Below are positions 25,633 through 35,127 of a stretch of 37,232 bases of DNA, piece by piece; the stretch's first letter is position 1, and each line of letters starts with the position of its first letter. The notes beneath the pieces were generated by a model. It did no database searches. It saw nothing but the letters and a program-made list of their open reading frames with translations, and was not told the origin of the DNA. Origin of the DNA: an uncultured Lachnospiraceae bacterium (GTDB taxonomy: Bacteria > Bacillota > Clostridia > Lachnospirales > Lachnospiraceae); NCBI GenBank assembly GCA_947174495.1, contig CAMWJC010000028.1:1-37232 (forward strand), in the 5' to 3' direction. A program made the translations under genes and the position numbers.

Positions 25633-27717
25633 CTATTTGGTAAGAAGCATCATAATATCATTGCTTCTTGCTACAAACTTACTCATCGCCTCCGGATCAA
25701 GCGGTGCATGCTGCAAAAGCGCCAGATCATAAAGCTGCTCACAGATCATGCTCACATTCTGTCCCTCCGTGTTCTCCATAATATACTGAACAAGCGGATG
25801 ATTTGAATTCAAGATCAGGGTCTCCCCTTCCTTACCAAAGCCGCCCATATCCATTCCCGGCATGGAATACATTTTCATCATATCCTGCATTCTTCTGCTT
25901 TCTTCCGATAATGTGACCATAGACGCAATCTTCTTGTTTTTCAGCTTTTCTACCTTGATGGTAATCTTATCCTTTTTCAGGACTTTCTTCATCACCTTGC
26001 TGATAGCTTCCGATGCTTCCTCTAATTCTTTTTCTGCCTTTTTGCTGGTTTTGGCCTTAAAGGAATCTGTCAGATCAGCATCAATTCTCTGGAATTTAAT
26101 ACCTTCGTTCTTAGCTTCCAACTGAGAAATGAAAGGCTGGTCAATATTATGAGTAAGGATCACCGCATCCATCTTAGCCGCTTTGAACATACTGATGTAC
26201 TGACCCTGCTGCTGCTCATCCGTCACATAATAAATAACCTTTTCTTTCTTCTCCTCTTCCGCTTCATCATCAGCTGTGTTCTCATCCGTATCGCCGCTGA
26301 CAACATTACCGTCTGCATCAACTACTTCCGGCTTATCATCGTTTTCTTCGTCTTTCTGCGATTCTTCCGATACCTCATCCGGATCCGTCTTGTTGACTTC
26401 CAGACATTCGGGAAGGGTCAAATATTTACCATCCAGATTCTTGAACAGAATGTAATCCGTCATCTTCTCGCAGAACTTGTCATCCTTCAGGCAGCCGAAC
26501 TTGATAAAGGGACTGATGTCATCCCAGTATTTATCATATTCTTCTTTCTCTGTCTTGCACATACCGGAAAGCTTATCCGCCACCTTCTTTGTGATGTAAT
26601 CGGAAATTTTCTTAACAAATCCGTCATTCTGCAAAGCGCTTCTTGACACGTTAAGAGGAAGATCCGGGCAATCGATCACTCCCTTAAGCAGCATCAGAAA
26701 TTCCGGAATCACTTCCTTAATATTATCAGCAATGAATACCTGATTATTGTAAAGCTTGATCACACCTTCAATGGACTCATATTCCATATTGATTTTGGGA
26801 AAATACAAAATTCCCTTTAAGTTAAAAGGATAATCCATGTTAAGATGAATCCAGAACAAAGGCTCCTTATAATCCTGGAATACCTTGCGGTAAAACTCCA
26901 GATATTCCTCCTTGGTACAGTCATTGGGATGCTTCATCCATAGCGGGGTTGTCTCATTTAAAAGTTCAGGACGCTTTGTAATCTTGTAGCGAAGCTTGTC
27001 TTCTTCCTTTTCCGGCTTAAGTTCTTCCACTACCGTATCAGTATCCAGCTTCTCTTCCGCATCAATGATCTGTGTTTCCTTGGTATTATCTTTAGAGAGA
27101 TAGATTTCCGTAGGCATAAAGGAACAATACTTCTTGATCACTTCCTTTGCCTTATACTCATTACAGAACTCCAACACATCCTCGTTAATGAACAGGGTGA
27201 TCGTTGTCCCGACTTCCGGCTTGTCGCCTTCCTTCATATCAAACTCGGTTCCGCCGTCGCATTCCCAGTGTACCGCCTTTGCTCCTTCCTGCCAGGAAAG
27301 ACTGTCGATATGCACCTCATCGGCAACCATAAATGCCGAGTAAAAGCCAAGTCCGAAATGACCGATGATCTGATCATCATTTGCCTTATCCTTATATTTC
27401 TCAATAAAATCCGTTGCTCCGGAAAAAGCAATCTGGTTGATATATTCCTCAACCTCATCCGCTGTCATACCGATACCGTTATCAATAAACTTCAGCGTTT
27501 TTTCTTCCGGATTGACAATCACCTGAATTTTTCCCTTATAGTCTTCCGGCAGCTGATATTCACCCATCATGTCCAACTTTTTCAGTTTGGTAATCGCGTC
27601 ACATCCATTGGAGATCAGCTCTCTGAAAAAAATATCATGATCAGAATACAGCCATTTCTTGATAATCGGAAATATGTTTTCACTGTTAATTGATAAGTTT
27701 CCGTGTTTCTCTGCCAC
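25633..27717 (-). CDS. htpG: Molecular chaperone HtpG (Hsp90)
   Basis: HtpG is the bacterial Hsp90, an ATP-dependent dimeric chaperone in the cytoplasm. The GHKL ATPase domain shows FFRELISNGCDAITKLK, FIDNGIGMTADEVE and IIGHFGLGFYSAFMVAD. The middle domain has PLFWIHLNMDYPFNLKGILY and LPLNVSRSALQ, including the catalytic Arg. The protein has 694 residues against about 625 usually. Much of the extra length is a very acidic stretch at about residues 445-492, just before VIYYVTDEQQQGQYI. The start is GTG behind AAAGGAG. A promoter and a perfect CIRCE operator lie upstream, so HrcA control is expected. Confidence 0.96.
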   Translation of the reverse strand: MAEKHGNLSINSENIFPIIKKWLYSDHDIFFRELISNGCDAITKLKKLDMMGEYQLPEDYKGKIQVIVNPEEKTLKFIDNGIGMTADEVEEYINQIAFSGATDFIEKYKDKANDDQIIGHFGLGFYSAFMVADEVHIDSLSWQEGAKAVHWECDGGTEFDMKEGDKPEVGTTITLFINEDVLEFCNEYKAKEVIKKYCSFMPTEIYLSKDNTKETQIIDAEEKLDTDTVVEELKPEKEEDKLRYKITKRPELLNETTPLWMKHPNDCTKEEYLEFYRKVFQDYKEPLFWIHLNMDYPFNLKGILYFPKINMEYESIEGVIKLYNNQVFIADNIKEVIPEFLMLLKGVIDCPDLPLNVSRSALQNDGFVKKISDYITKKVADKLSGMCKTEKEEYDKYWDDISPFIKFGCLKDDKFCEKMTDYILFKNLDGKYLTLPECLEVNKTDPDEVSEESQKDEENDDKPEVVDADGNVVSGDTDENTADDEAEEEKKEKVIYYVTDEQQQGQYISMFKAAKMDAVILTHNIDQPFISQLEAKNEGIKFQRIDADLTDSFKAKTSKKAEKELEEASEAISKVMKKVLKKDKITIKVEKLKNKKIASMVTLSEESRRMQDMMKMYSMPGMDMGGFGKEGETLILNSNHPLVQYIMENTEGQNVSMICEQLYDLALLQHAPLDPEAMSKFVARSNDIMMLLTK

Positions 27718-27781
27718 GATAAATCACTCCTTTTTCTATCTTTTATTTATTTCTTCTTTGTACGATCTTATTCTAAAAAAC

Positions 27782-27810
27782 AGTGTAGTTCCCTTTCTGT
27801 TAAAAGTCAA
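27782..27810 (-). promoter_or_regulatory. htpG promoter
   Basis: On the minus strand TTGACT (27805-27810) and TACACT (27782-27787) are 17 bp apart. The -35 box begins seven bases after the CIRCE element ends, so the operator lies upstream of and next to the promoter. Confidence 0.6.
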
Positions 27811-27817
27811 GCAAAAA

Positions 27818-27844
27818 TTAGCACTCATTTAAGATGAGTGCTAA
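27818..27844. promoter_or_regulatory. CIRCE operator (HrcA binding site)
   Basis: The sequence TTAGCACTC, nine spacer bases, GAGTGCTAA is a perfect match to the CIRCE consensus bound by the heat-shock repressor HrcA. It lies about 100 bp upstream of the htpG start. Confidence 0.95.
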
Positions 27845-27855
27845 TAATTCATTCA

Positions 27856-27873
27856 AAATCCCGCATTTACGGG
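27856..27873 (-). terminator. Possible weak terminator of PpiC lipoprotein gene
   Basis: On the minus strand CCCG-TAAATG-CGGG is followed by ATTTT, 25 bases after the lipoprotein stop. The stem is only four pairs, so this is tentative. Confidence 0.35.
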
Positions 27874-27897
27874 CTTTCCGCAATTCTAAAATTTTTA

Positions 27898-28953
27898 TTA
27901 ACTAAAGTATTGATTGAAAATATCAAAAAAATTGCTGGTCTTGACCTCTTCATTTTCAACGAAGGTAACTTCTTCCCACAATGGCTCGTTTATGGTTCTT
28001 GTAAGAGAAGTGATAAAAGCATCATATTCTTGTCCGAATACTTCCTCACGCCTCTTTTCCACAATTTTCACCTTATTGGCATCTGTCTCCTCCCTGTTAA
28101 AAGTGTTGATACATTTGATAATATTATATCCCTGCCGGGTTTCCACGATCTCGCTGATCTCACCGGTTTCCAGATTAAAAGCCGCCACCTCAAAAGCAGG
28201 ATCCATCTCCCCTTTTCCGAAGGAAATGCTCCCCTTTTCACCTTCGCTGTACTGAAGGACCAATTCTTCAAAATCGCTGTCCTCCTGTCTTGCCTGTTCA
28301 AGAATATCTTCAATCTGGCGAAGAACATCCTGTCTTGCATTTTCGGAATATTCAATTTTTTTACCGGTTCCATCCCGGATATAGGTCTTGATCAGAACAT
28401 ATTGAACTGTAATATTTCTCGCCTCATCATCACTGATCTCAGGGTTGATATCCTTGATGATATATTCATATACTTTATTTGCAAGTGCAAATTCCGCATA
28501 TAATTTGTTGATCATTTCTTCATCCACCTGAAGAACTTCTCTCTCCGTCTCATTCAGAGATAGAAAATATTCTTTTGCCGCTTCCTGCACTTTCTTAAGC
28601 TCATTTTCGTCCAGTGTCACGCCGTGCTTTTCGGCAAGCAGATTCATGGTTTTAATCTGTGCGAGCTGTGCAAGCACCGTTTCTTTTATATTTTCTTCCA
28701 GAGTCACGCCATCTAAATCTGTTTTCCAGATTTCCTTACCGAAAACGCTCTCGTACTGATCCTGCGTATTGGTCAGATAAACCATAATTTCCGGCAGCAT
28801 ACAGGACATGGTTTCTATGCGGAACACTTCATCCTTTTTAAATCCCGTATACAGCACCAGCTTGGTATCTGTGTCAGGCTTTTGACAGCCTCCCATTGAT
28901 AGCAGAAAGAAAAGGCAAAAAAGTATAATAACTGTTCTTTTAAGCCTGTTCAT
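27898..28953 (-). CDS. PpiC-type peptidyl-prolyl isomerase lipoprotein (PrsA-like)
   Basis: The 351-residue protein begins MNRLKRTVIILFCLFFLLSM and has a lipobox-like SMGGC with Cys23 as the lipidated residue, so it is likely anchored outside the membrane. A SurA/PrsA-like helical N-terminal region spans residues 25-180. A parvulin domain follows (ITVQYVLIKTYIRDG, SEGEKGSISFGKGEMDPAF, VETRQGYNIIKCI). It would help fold secreted proteins. I chose the ATG at 28953, with AAGGGG eight bases upstream and two bases after the previous stop; an upstream TTG in frame is less likely. It is the last gene of the sbcDC-flavoprotein run. Confidence 0.87.
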   Translation of the reverse strand: MNRLKRTVIILFCLFFLLSMGGCQKPDTDTKLVLYTGFKKDEVFRIETMSCMLPEIMVYLTNTQDQYESVFGKEIWKTDLDGVTLEENIKETVLAQLAQIKTMNLLAEKHGVTLDENELKKVQEAAKEYFLSLNETEREVLQVDEEMINKLYAEFALANKVYEYIIKDINPEISDDEARNITVQYVLIKTYIRDGTGKKIEYSENARQDVLRQIEDILEQARQEDSDFEELVLQYSEGEKGSISFGKGEMDPAFEVAAFNLETGEISEIVETRQGYNIIKCINTFNREETDANKVKIVEKRREEVFGQEYDAFITSLTRTINEPLWEEVTFVENEEVKTSNFFDIFNQYFS

Positions 28954-28955
28954 GA

Positions 28956-30353
28956 TCAAATCCCCTTAAGGATGCTTCTTGCAACACTGATGCCGTTTGC
29001 AGATGCCTGCTGCAGTCCTCTTGTCACTCCGGCACCGTCGCCGATTGCGCGAAGTCCCTTGATACTGGTCTCAAAATCCTTGTCCACAATAACACGATTG
29101 GAATAAAACTTCACTTCCACCCCGTAAAGCAACGTTTCGTCCGCCGCAATTCCCGGCGTGATCTTATCAAGCGCCAGAAGCATCTCCTCAATGTCCACCA
29201 TAATTCTGTGCGGGAACACCAGGGAAAGATCTCCCGGTACCGCATCCTTGAGCGTCGGCATCAGATTATTACGGCACAGTCTTTCTTCCGTGGTTCTGCG
29301 CCCTCTTCGAAAATCCCCAAAAGTCTGCACCAGAATCTTACCGCCGCAAAGCATATTGGACAGCTGCGCAATATGCTTACCATACTCAATAGGCGTTTTG
29401 AAGGGTTTGGTAAAATTTTTGCTCACCAGAATTGCAAAGTTGGTATTACTTGTCTTATACTCTTTGGATTTGTAAGCATGACCGTTAACTACCGCCAGTC
29501 CGCCCTCATAGTATTCTGTTGCCACCTCTCCGGAAGGATTGGTACAGAAGGTTCTCACCTTATCATCAAAAGTAGGAGTATGATAAATCAGTTTTGCTTC
29601 ATACAGATTTTCATTTAAAGTCTGCATGATCTCATCCCGAACCTCCACCCGGACACCGATATCTACCGTCCCCGGTCTCGTCTCGATTCCAATCTCCTTA
29701 CACTTGTCCTTAAACCAGTCAGCGCCCTCTCTTCCTACTGCCGAAACGATCTCGTCTGCATAGTAAGTCTCGCCTTTATTTGTCTTTATTCCTTTTGCTC
29801 TTCCATCTTCTACCAGAATCTCATCCACCATCGTATTAAACAACAGTGTTACTCCCTGCTCTTCCAGATGATGTTGAAGCTTTTCGTAAATCTTGTAGCC
29901 TTCCTCCGTTCCCAGATGGCGGATGGGACATTCCACCAGTTTCAGGTTTGCCACGATTGCTTTCCTGCGGATCTCACGTATCTCCGCCTGCTTATCTACA
30001 CCGTAGACAGCCGTATCCGCACCAAATTTCAGGTAAATATCATCCGATTCCTTGATCAGTTTTTCGGTCTCGTCATATCCGAGAATGGAAGGAAGATTTC
30101 CGCCCACATCCGGAGACAGAGAAAGCTTCCCATCAGAAAAAGCGCCTGCTCCCGCAAAGCCGGTGGTGATGGAACAGGGCTGACATCCTACGCACTGCTT
30201 CGTGATACGCTTGGGGCACTGTCTCTTTTCGATGGAACGCCCCTTTTCCACGATAAGAACTTTCAGATCTTTCTTTTTATCCATTAATTCGTAGGCACAA
30301 AAGATCCCGCCGGGACCGGCACCTATAATAATTACATCAAATTGATTTGGCAT
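28956..30353 (-). CDS. Uncharacterised FAD-dependent dehydrogenase
   Basis: The 465-residue flavoprotein has an N-terminal dinucleotide-binding motif (DVIIIGAGPGGIFCAYELM) and a cysteine-rich segment (QCPKRITKQCVGCQPCSIT). GFAGAGAFSDGKLSLSPDVG and the C-terminal FAD motif LRAIGDGAGVTRGLQQASAN complete the pattern. This fits the widespread NAD(P)/FAD-dependent oxidoreductase family (COG2509-like) of unknown substrate. The CX2CX2C cysteines could hold an Fe-S cluster or be redox active. It lies 30 bp downstream of sbcC and two bases upstream of the lipoprotein gene start. Confidence 0.85.
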   Translation of the reverse strand: MPNQFDVIIIGAGPGGIFCAYELMDKKKDLKVLIVEKGRSIEKRQCPKRITKQCVGCQPCSITTGFAGAGAFSDGKLSLSPDVGGNLPSILGYDETEKLIKESDDIYLKFGADTAVYGVDKQAEIREIRRKAIVANLKLVECPIRHLGTEEGYKIYEKLQHHLEEQGVTLLFNTMVDEILVEDGRAKGIKTNKGETYYADEIVSAVGREGADWFKDKCKEIGIETRPGTVDIGVRVEVRDEIMQTLNENLYEAKLIYHTPTFDDKVRTFCTNPSGEVATEYYEGGLAVVNGHAYKSKEYKTSNTNFAILVSKNFTKPFKTPIEYGKHIAQLSNMLCGGKILVQTFGDFRRGRRTTEERLCRNNLMPTLKDAVPGDLSLVFPHRIMVDIEEMLLALDKITPGIAADETLLYGVEVKFYSNRVIVDKDFETSIKGLRAIGDGAGVTRGLQQASANGISVARSILKGI

Positions 30354-30383
30354 ATTATCCCTCTTTTCTGTTTTACTTTACTC

Positions 30384-33011
30384 TTAGGATACCATAACTT
30401 CAATACTGCTTCCAGCATTTGTTTTGCATATGCGTATCTGATTTTCAATTTTTTCCGCCAATTCCGGTACATGAGAAATGATACCGATGAGCCGGTTCTT
30501 TTCCACCAAAGTCTGAAGTGTCAGGCAGGCCTGCTCCAGTGATTCTTCATCCAAGCTTCCAAAGCCTTCATCAATAAATAGTGTTTCCACACGGATTCCT
30601 CCGCTCCCCGCCTGCACCACGTCACTCATTCCCAGTGCCAGCGCCAATGATGCCTTAAAGCTTTCGCCTCCGGACAGTGTTTTGACGGAACGATATTTTC
30701 CCGTATAATAATCCATAACTTCAATTTCCAGATTATCCTTGCTTCTGCCGTCGCTTACCTGCTGCATGCGCCGCAGCTCATATCGTCCTCCGCTCATAAG
30801 GTGAAGTCTTATATTAGCCGCCTTTAAAATCTCTTCAAAATAAGAAGCAAGCACGTACTGCTCAAACACCAGCCGCTTCCTATTATTCCCATTTGCGGCA
30901 TCATCCAGATCCTTCAGCAAACTGTATTTTTTCATAAGAGCAGATAACCGTTCCTGTTTTTCCTTCAGAGAAGCCAGACTCTTTTCTATCCTCTGTGTGC
31001 GGTTAGTAAGTTCCATCTGTCCGGCCAACAATGTCTTTTTCCACTCTTTGCTCTCTTCCAGCTTTCCCCGGATTTCCTGCAGATTTTCTTCCTTCATACC
31101 CTTCGTTTCTTTTTTCAGATGTGAAAGCATCTCATTATTGGCATGACATTCCTGCTTGAAATTTTGAATGGATTCCCGAAGCAGACGCAGCGTCTCCGAA
31201 TCTGTGAGCGCCTCCCGGTAATCCTGTTCGTCAGAAAAGCCTGCCAGACGAAGCTGCTGCTCCCACTTTGTGCACAAGCTGTCTAATTCCTGTCTTTGAG
31301 CCTCCAGCTCCTCCTTTTGTCTGCCAAGAACATTGGATTTTTCTTTCAGAAGCGTTGCCGTCTGCTCATATTTCCTGATCTGTCTTTGAAAATCCTCCGC
31401 ATCATACTTCTCCATATAATCCCCGAAAAGACTTTTCTCGTTCTGCAGTTTTTTCTCCAATTCCGCCTTTTTCCTGCCGCACTCACCGCATTGTCTGTCT
31501 AATTCTTCCGTTTTGGATAAATATGCAGTGGTTTTTCCGTGAAGCTCGATACGTTTCTGCTGTTTGCGTTCAAAAGCAGCTTTCAACACCCTGACCCTTT
31601 CCTCATCCGGCACATCCTGCTCCCGCTTCGCCGGGACAGGGTGGTGTGTGGACCCGCATACAGGACAAGGCATATCCGCTACAAGCTCTTCCCCCAAAAT
31701 TCCCGCAATTCCGTGCCGGTACTGCCTGTCCGCCTGTTCATAAATTCTTTTTTCTGCCTCTTCTTCCTCTTCAGCCTGCAAATATTCTTTTTGCAGTTTA
31801 CATAACTTATCTTTTTCCTTCTTATAACAGCTGATCAGTTCTTTCTCCTGCCCAAGTAGTTTACTCACTTCCTCCTCAAGCTGATAGGCCTTCTGCAGCT
31901 TTTCTCGACCTTCATATAGGAATTTTCCGTCTTCCTGCTGCTGTTCAAGCTGCCGGATCTCCTCTTCCCCCTTCCAGATCTGTTTTTCCAGATTAGTTAC
32001 GTAACCTTGTACGGTCTGTTTGTGAGTTTCTTCCGTTCTGAGGGCTGCCGCTGCTTCCTGTCGTTCCAGCATTTTTTCTTTCCGGCGGTTCTCCTCAGTC
32101 TCCCCTTTCAGCTTTTCGCTTCTTGCTTTTTCTGCCTCCAACTTATCAAAAAGGCTTTTCGTCTTTTCCGCCTGAGCTGCCTGCTCTGTACATTTTTGAA
32201 CCTGTTTTTCCGCCTTTTCATACTGCTTTCGGCTCTCCCTAAGCTCCTCCCGGCTTTCCTTAAGCTGTCGGTCCAAAATCTCCATAAGTCCTTCATAGTA
32301 GTAGCTTTCCGAGGATGTCAGTTCCTGCCACCGAAGAAGAACCGCTTCATCCATAAACAACCGGTCTCCCGAAAGCAGATCAATATCTTCGTCCATCTTA
32401 TGCCGGCATTCCATCACCTGACGATAAACCAAGCCTGATCTTCCTTTCAGTGAGGCCGCCATCTTTTCGTACAAATCCGTTCCGAATATTTCTCTGAAAA
32501 TTTTGGTTTTTTCACTTGGTGGCGCTGTCAACAATCTGGCAAACTCTCCCTGGGCAATCATGGATAACTGCTTAAACTGACGATAATCCAATCTGAGAAG
32601 CTCCTGAATCCGCCTTGTCACCTCATTCCCTCCCTCGACCTTTTTGCCGTTTGGTTCCGTGAGAATTGCCTTTTCTTTTTCTTTCGTCATGCCTACTTGG
32701 CGCTTCCTCGGACGCAGATACTCCGGATTCCTGTATATGGTATATTCCCTGCCGTCATGGGTCATGACCAGCTCCACGTAAGTGGGAACATCCGCAGCCG
32801 CGAAATCACTGCGCACACTACTTTTCTCCCGCATTCCGCCGCTCATATTCCCGTAAAGCGCATATGTAATGGCGTCAAAAACTGTGGTTTTTCCTGCTCC
32901 GGTCGGTCCTGTAATCAAAAATAATCCCCGCCTGTCAAGCGCGCCAAAGTCAATTTCCTGTTTTCCTTTATACGGCCCCCAGCCGCAGATTACCAGTCTG
33001 AGTGGTCTCAC
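30384..33011 (-). CDS. sbcC: Exonuclease SbcCD, ATPase subunit SbcC
   Basis: SbcC is the SMC-like ATPase partner of the SbcD nuclease; the complex cleaves DNA hairpins and processes blocked DNA ends. The protein has 875 residues, at the short end for the family. It has Walker A GPTGAGKTTVFDAITYALYG near residue 35, two long coiled coils, a zinc hook MPCPVCGSTHHP near residue 445, signature LSGGESFKASLALALG and Walker B LFIDEGFGSLDEES. The start is GTG, overlapping the sbcD stop (GTGA), so the subunits are translationally coupled. The hairpin-cutting activity is notable beside three large hairpin elements, though that is only juxtaposition. Confidence 0.95.
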   Translation of the reverse strand: MRPLRLVICGWGPYKGKQEIDFGALDRRGLFLITGPTGAGKTTVFDAITYALYGNMSGGMREKSSVRSDFAAADVPTYVELVMTHDGREYTIYRNPEYLRPRKRQVGMTKEKEKAILTEPNGKKVEGGNEVTRRIQELLRLDYRQFKQLSMIAQGEFARLLTAPPSEKTKIFREIFGTDLYEKMAASLKGRSGLVYRQVMECRHKMDEDIDLLSGDRLFMDEAVLLRWQELTSSESYYYEGLMEILDRQLKESREELRESRKQYEKAEKQVQKCTEQAAQAEKTKSLFDKLEAEKARSEKLKGETEENRRKEKMLERQEAAAALRTEETHKQTVQGYVTNLEKQIWKGEEEIRQLEQQQEDGKFLYEGREKLQKAYQLEEEVSKLLGQEKELISCYKKEKDKLCKLQKEYLQAEEEEEAEKRIYEQADRQYRHGIAGILGEELVADMPCPVCGSTHHPVPAKREQDVPDEERVRVLKAAFERKQQKRIELHGKTTAYLSKTEELDRQCGECGRKKAELEKKLQNEKSLFGDYMEKYDAEDFQRQIRKYEQTATLLKEKSNVLGRQKEELEAQRQELDSLCTKWEQQLRLAGFSDEQDYREALTDSETLRLLRESIQNFKQECHANNEMLSHLKKETKGMKEENLQEIRGKLEESKEWKKTLLAGQMELTNRTQRIEKSLASLKEKQERLSALMKKYSLLKDLDDAANGNNRKRLVFEQYVLASYFEEILKAANIRLHLMSGGRYELRRMQQVSDGRSKDNLEIEVMDYYTGKYRSVKTLSGGESFKASLALALGMSDVVQAGSGGIRVETLFIDEGFGSLDEESLEQACLTLQTLVEKNRLIGIISHVPELAEKIENQIRICKTNAGSSIEVMVS

Positions 33012-34195
33012 TTTTTACTTCCTTCCTGTCCTTCCAGTTCCTTTACCAATTCTTCCACTATCCTTTTTCCCTCTTCGTCAAGTGCCTTTTCCCGAACTTC
33101 CTGATAAAAGTCCTCAAACAAATCCAGTGCGTCCTTTTTCTCTGTCTGCATACGGCTTTCAGACACCTCATAATTCTTTTTTTCCCCATCCTGTCCGGAT
33201 GGTTTTCTGACAATCTGCATAATATTTGGATAAACACTCCTCAGAGTTCCTATCGGATCGATCAATTCCCCCTGATCCCAAAGCTCCGCCTGTATGTAAT
33301 CCTGCTTCTGCAGATCCTCCTGTCCTTTTGCCAGAAGTTCATTTAACTGCCCGCTGATCCTGCGCATTCGTCGCATGGGCCGAAGGGAAATCTGCTGTAT
33401 CTCCAAAAGTCCCTGCTCGCTGATATCCACCAGCAGCACGCCCTTTTGTTGATGAATTTCTCCAAACGAATAAGAAAGCGGCGCCCCTGCATACCAGACG
33501 GATCTTTCCCCAATCTGCTGCTGCTTGTGAATATGTCCTAATGCCGTATAGTCAAAGCCCTCAAAAACAAAAGCCTCCACATTGTCAAGTCCGCCTACAT
33601 GAATGGTGGTTTCACTGTCCGAAAGTTCTGGCGTTCTGCCGCTGTCCGTGACAAAAAAATGCGTTACAAGCACGCGATTTTTCTTTTCCGTCTTCTTCTC
33701 TTTTTCCTGTTCCCAATACCTCCCAAGCACCTTCTCCACGGCCTCCTGGCTGGTAGAAGCCTCGGCCTGTGATGGTTTTAAAAAAGGAAGAAGCACAAAC
33801 TGCGTAATGTTCTCTTTTCCCTGAGAATCCAAATCCGTTTTTCGGAACTCTACCGTAACCAGATTCTCCTCCTTCATTCCCGCAATATAAACCCCCTGCT
33901 TTCCCAGCAATTCCTTTCCAAAACTCAGCCGCTCCGGCGAATCGTGATTTCCGCTTATCAGCAAAACAGGAATCTTATGACCTGACAGTTCTGTCAGGAA
34001 CTGATCAAACAGGAGCACCGCCTCTCCGGATGGAATCGCACGGTCATAAACATCCCCCGCCACGACCACCGCATCCACATGATTTGCCTGTGCAATTCCC
34101 ACAATCTGATCCAAAATAAATTTCTGATCCTCCAGCATGGAAAAATCATTGACCACTTTTCCGATGTGCAGATCAGAAATATGTAGAAATTTCAT
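33008..34195 (-). CDS. sbcD: Exonuclease SbcCD, nuclease subunit SbcD
   Basis: SbcD is the Mre11-like metal-dependent nuclease of the SbcCD complex. The phosphoesterase motifs are present in order: FLHISDLHIGK, VAGDVYDRAIPS, LISGNHDSPERL, VTHFFV and ALGHIHKQQ. At 395 residues the length is typical. I chose the ATG at 34195 (MKFLHISDLH), with a GAGGGAAGT site; the frame extends ten codons upstream to another ATG without better support. It ends overlapping sbcC and follows the PHP gene by about 74 bp. Confidence 0.95.
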   Translation of the reverse strand: MKFLHISDLHIGKVVNDFSMLEDQKFILDQIVGIAQANHVDAVVVAGDVYDRAIPSGEAVLLFDQFLTELSGHKIPVLLISGNHDSPERLSFGKELLGKQGVYIAGMKEENLVTVEFRKTDLDSQGKENITQFVLLPFLKPSQAEASTSQEAVEKVLGRYWEQEKEKKTEKKNRVLVTHFFVTDSGRTPELSDSETTIHVGGLDNVEAFVFEGFDYTALGHIHKQQQIGERSVWYAGAPLSYSFGEIHQQKGVLLVDISEQGLLEIQQISLRPMRRMRRISGQLNELLAKGQEDLQKQDYIQAELWDQGELIDPIGTLRSVYPNIMQIVRKPSGQDGEKKNYEVSESRMQTEKKDALDLFEDFYQEVREKALDEEGKRIVEELVKELEGQEGSKK

Positions 34196-34269
34196 ACTTC
34201 CCTCATTTCTGTGCGTTTTGCGCACTGCAAAGTTTATGACTGCATCCCAACCACAAACTTTTCCTTCCT

Positions 34270-35025
34270 CTATGCTTCAATGGGCGATCCATTTTTGTCA
34301 AACCAACTGTCTCCATTGGTCAAAAGATAATCTTCCCCTGTCAAAATAGCATTACAGTAATCCTTGACGGATTTGAGCTTCCGCTTAAAAGCCATGCCCC
34401 CGCCCAAAAGACGGGTATCATGGATATCTGATCCCGCTGTCATAGGAAGATGATTCTCTGTGGCGTATGCCCGGGCACGGACATCAAACTCAGGGTTATT
34501 ATGGCTCTGACTCAAATGACAGGAATGAGCTGCATTGACGGTTTCCACTCCATCCACATACTCCGGAAAAAGCCGGATTTCGGAAATATATCCCGCCTCC
34601 CGAAAAGGATGCGCATGAATCACAAGTCCTCCCTCCCCATGAATCAACTCATACTGTTCCTTTATAGTTGCTGTCTTAATCTGCGGATGCGCAATCAGCC
34701 AGTCCGGACCCACACCGTAAATAAGGAATTCCGTTGCATTATAATTTGACTCATACCCAAAGAACACGGAAAAATCATTTTCATCTCCCCAGCTTTTGGC
34801 GTCCTCATAACCTTTACTAAAAGCTCTGACCCACTGCTCCCAGGGCAGAGAAGAATCGATACAGTTATTTCCGTACCAGCTGTGATCCGTGATAATAACT
34901 CCCGCATAGCCTGCTGCCTTTGCTGCCGCTGCCATCTCTCTTCCCGCCGCACGCGCACATTTGCTTGCCTGACTGGTATGCATATGGGTTTCATATAAAT
35001 ACGGATAATCGTCTATATTGATCAT
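34270..35025 (-). CDS. PHP-domain metal-dependent phosphoesterase
   Basis: The 251-residue protein has the PHP motifs YETHMHTSQASKCARAAG (residues 11-28), GVIITDHSWYG, GYESNYNA, VIHAHPFREAG and TAGSDIHDTR. All metal ligands expected for a three-metal PHP site appear present. Family members act as phosphatases (for example on histidinol phosphate) or nucleases; the substrate here is not evident. It lies upstream of sbcD on the same strand and may be cotranscribed with it. Confidence 0.85.
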   Translation of the reverse strand: MINIDDYPYLYETHMHTSQASKCARAAGREMAAAAKAAGYAGVIITDHSWYGNNCIDSSLPWEQWVRAFSKGYEDAKSWGDENDFSVFFGYESNYNATEFLIYGVGPDWLIAHPQIKTATIKEQYELIHGEGGLVIHAHPFREAGYISEIRLFPEYVDGVETVNAAHSCHLSQSHNNPEFDVRARAYATENHLPMTAGSDIHDTRLLGGGMAFKRKLKSVKDYCNAILTGEDYLLTNGDSWFDKNGSPIEA

Positions 35026-35127
35026 GGTCTTACTACTCCTTCCCGCAAATTCTTCTCCCCTCTATTCTACCCTCTGTGTACATTCATTACAAGATTTTCT
35101 TCCTGCTATAATTTTTATAAAACCCTT

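Noticed and set aside
30384-34195. SbcCD as a dedicated partner of the hairpin elements
   Set aside because: SbcCD is a widespread housekeeping nuclease that cuts hairpins; closeness to the elements does not show a functional link.
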